From the NCBI GenBank assembly GCA_016714165.1, contig JADJNU010000001.1, forward strand, positions 1,364,001-1,428,000: 64,000 nt of DNA. The letters run 5' to 3'. The position numbers and the translations under genes were made by a program. This stretch comes from Bdellovibrionales bacterium (GTDB lineage Bacteria > Bdellovibrionota > Bdellovibrionia > Bdellovibrionales > UBA1609). Below the pieces are notes generated by a model. It was not told the origin of the DNA. It worked only from the letters and a program-made list of their open reading frames with translations, and ran no database searches. Below, piece after piece: positions 63,610-64,000 of this stretch (within the stretch, counting starts at the first letter, position 1; every line of letters begins with the position of its first letter).

Positions 63610-63838
63610 CGGCACCGCGACGACTCCGCGCGTTTTTCATTCCAAAGGCCGGCCGAGGTCCTAAGCTAGGTCCTAAATTGAGACATTCCCCAACTATTTT
63701 GGCCTGCTCAAGACTTTTGTCTTAAGTCTTTTGTTTGGTCTGCCGTAACTGTATGTAATGGGGAGTGCGTTGAAAAACTTGCTCCCCCTTTGACGCGTCT
63801 CAAGAGATGCATAAGAGACCCACACTGGGAAGGAGCAG
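63610..63838. other. Intergenic region before spoVG
   Basis: About 230 bases with two direct copies of AGGTCCTAA (63655-63663, 63668-63676 approximately) and a GGCCGGCC palindrome. A TTGACG near 63790 could be a -35 element of the spoVG promoter, but no good -10 pairs with it. Confidence 0.4.
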
Positions 63839-63841
63839 ATG

Positions 63842-64000
63842 ATGAAAATCACCGATGTTAAGGTATTCCCCGTTAACGAAGAACGCCTCAAAGCCTACGT
63901 CACTATCACCATCGACGATTGTTTTGTTGTTCGAGACCTGAAAGTCATCAAGGGAAATGATGGCCTCTTTGTAGCCATGCCCAGCAAGCGGCGCAAAGAC
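63842..64000 (+). CDS. spoVG: SpoVG family regulator, 5' part
   Basis: The first 53 codons, cut by the window end, read KITDVKVFPVNEERLKAYVT, then a strand ending FVVRDLKVIKGNDGLFVAMPSKRRKD, the near-complete core of SpoVG. These small proteins bind RNA or DNA and regulate many processes; their role outside Gram-positive bacteria is unclear. Two ATGs overlap (63839, 63842); the second has AGGAG at 6 bases. Confidence 0.93.
   Translation, partial: MKITDVKVFPVNEERLKAYVTITIDDCFVVRDLKVIKGNDGLFVAMPSKRRKD

Overview
The window looks like a chromosome segment of a Gram-negative bacterium of the Bdellovibrionota (Bdellovibrio-like) or a close deltaproteobacterial relative. This is inferred from gene content, not from a database search. 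The clues are many secreted proteins and lipoproteins, two lytic transglycosylases, a complete MoxR-Bat operon, RNase Y and SpoVG in a Gram-negative setting, a B12-dependent class II ribonucleotide reductase, and a zapA-fau-rny-tyrS cluster. I saw no rRNA, tRNA, insertion sequence, prophage or CRISPR array. Base composition looks a little below 50% G+C by eye.

Layout. 1-3.8 kb: minus-strand Fis-like regulator, an internally duplicated lipoprotein, an orphan and a NYN-domain protein. 4.0-8.5 kb: a PTS locus with a three-domain EIIA-HPr-EI protein and a glucose-type EIICB that carries an extra, degenerate EIIB domain. 8.5-18.1 kb: queF, TrmH-like methylase, GT2 glycosyltransferase plus UbiB-like kinase, and several secreted orphans, one with an HExxH motif. 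18.3-23.5 kb: acyl-CoA dehydrogenase and nrdJ diverge from a cysteine desulfurase and an A-type Fe-S carrier. 24-27 kb: a small winged-helix regulator under an AT-rich palindromic region, and an 814-codon secreted orphan. 27.2-31.8 kb: minus-strand zapA-fau-rny-tyrS-ferredoxin. 31.9-37 kb: Na/Pi cotransporter and an accessory stretch of secreted orphans, two of them frameshifted. 37.2-46.1 kb: glyS-ppdK-smc-ftsY, tightly packed with overlapping stops and starts. 46.2-48.8 kb: J-like membrane protein, Mrp, frameshifted secreted protein. 49-60.4 kb: mltD, then the moxR-DUF58-DUF4381-batA-batB-batC-batD-slt operon. 60.6-64 kb: an HtpX-like protein without its zinc site, DUF1844, HtrA/DegP, and the start of spoVG.

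The most important cross-cutting observation is that several genes are interrupted by single-base frameshifts. They include ppdK, ftsY, a soluble lytic transglycosylase, and four secreted proteins. At least four of the breaks sit exactly at a homopolymer run (A6, G6, G6, A8), and a fifth may sit at an A4. Because ftsY is normally essential and ppdK loses its catalytic cysteine, base-calling or assembly error is the simplest explanation. Two other possibilities remain: programmed slippage at the A6 site near 34,565, and true decay in the 34-37 kb orphan region. Coordinates for these genes are given over the whole reconstructed gene.

How the genes work together: the right half is largely envelope biology. 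FtsY serves membrane targeting and ZapA cell division. The Bat proteins and MoxR are a periplasmic/inner-membrane module of unsettled role, here transcribed with a peptidoglycan-cleaving enzyme. HtrA and the HtpX-like pseudoprotease form a possible envelope quality-control pair. The left half holds sugar uptake, queuosine, deoxynucleotide and Fe-S cluster functions among many orphan exported proteins.
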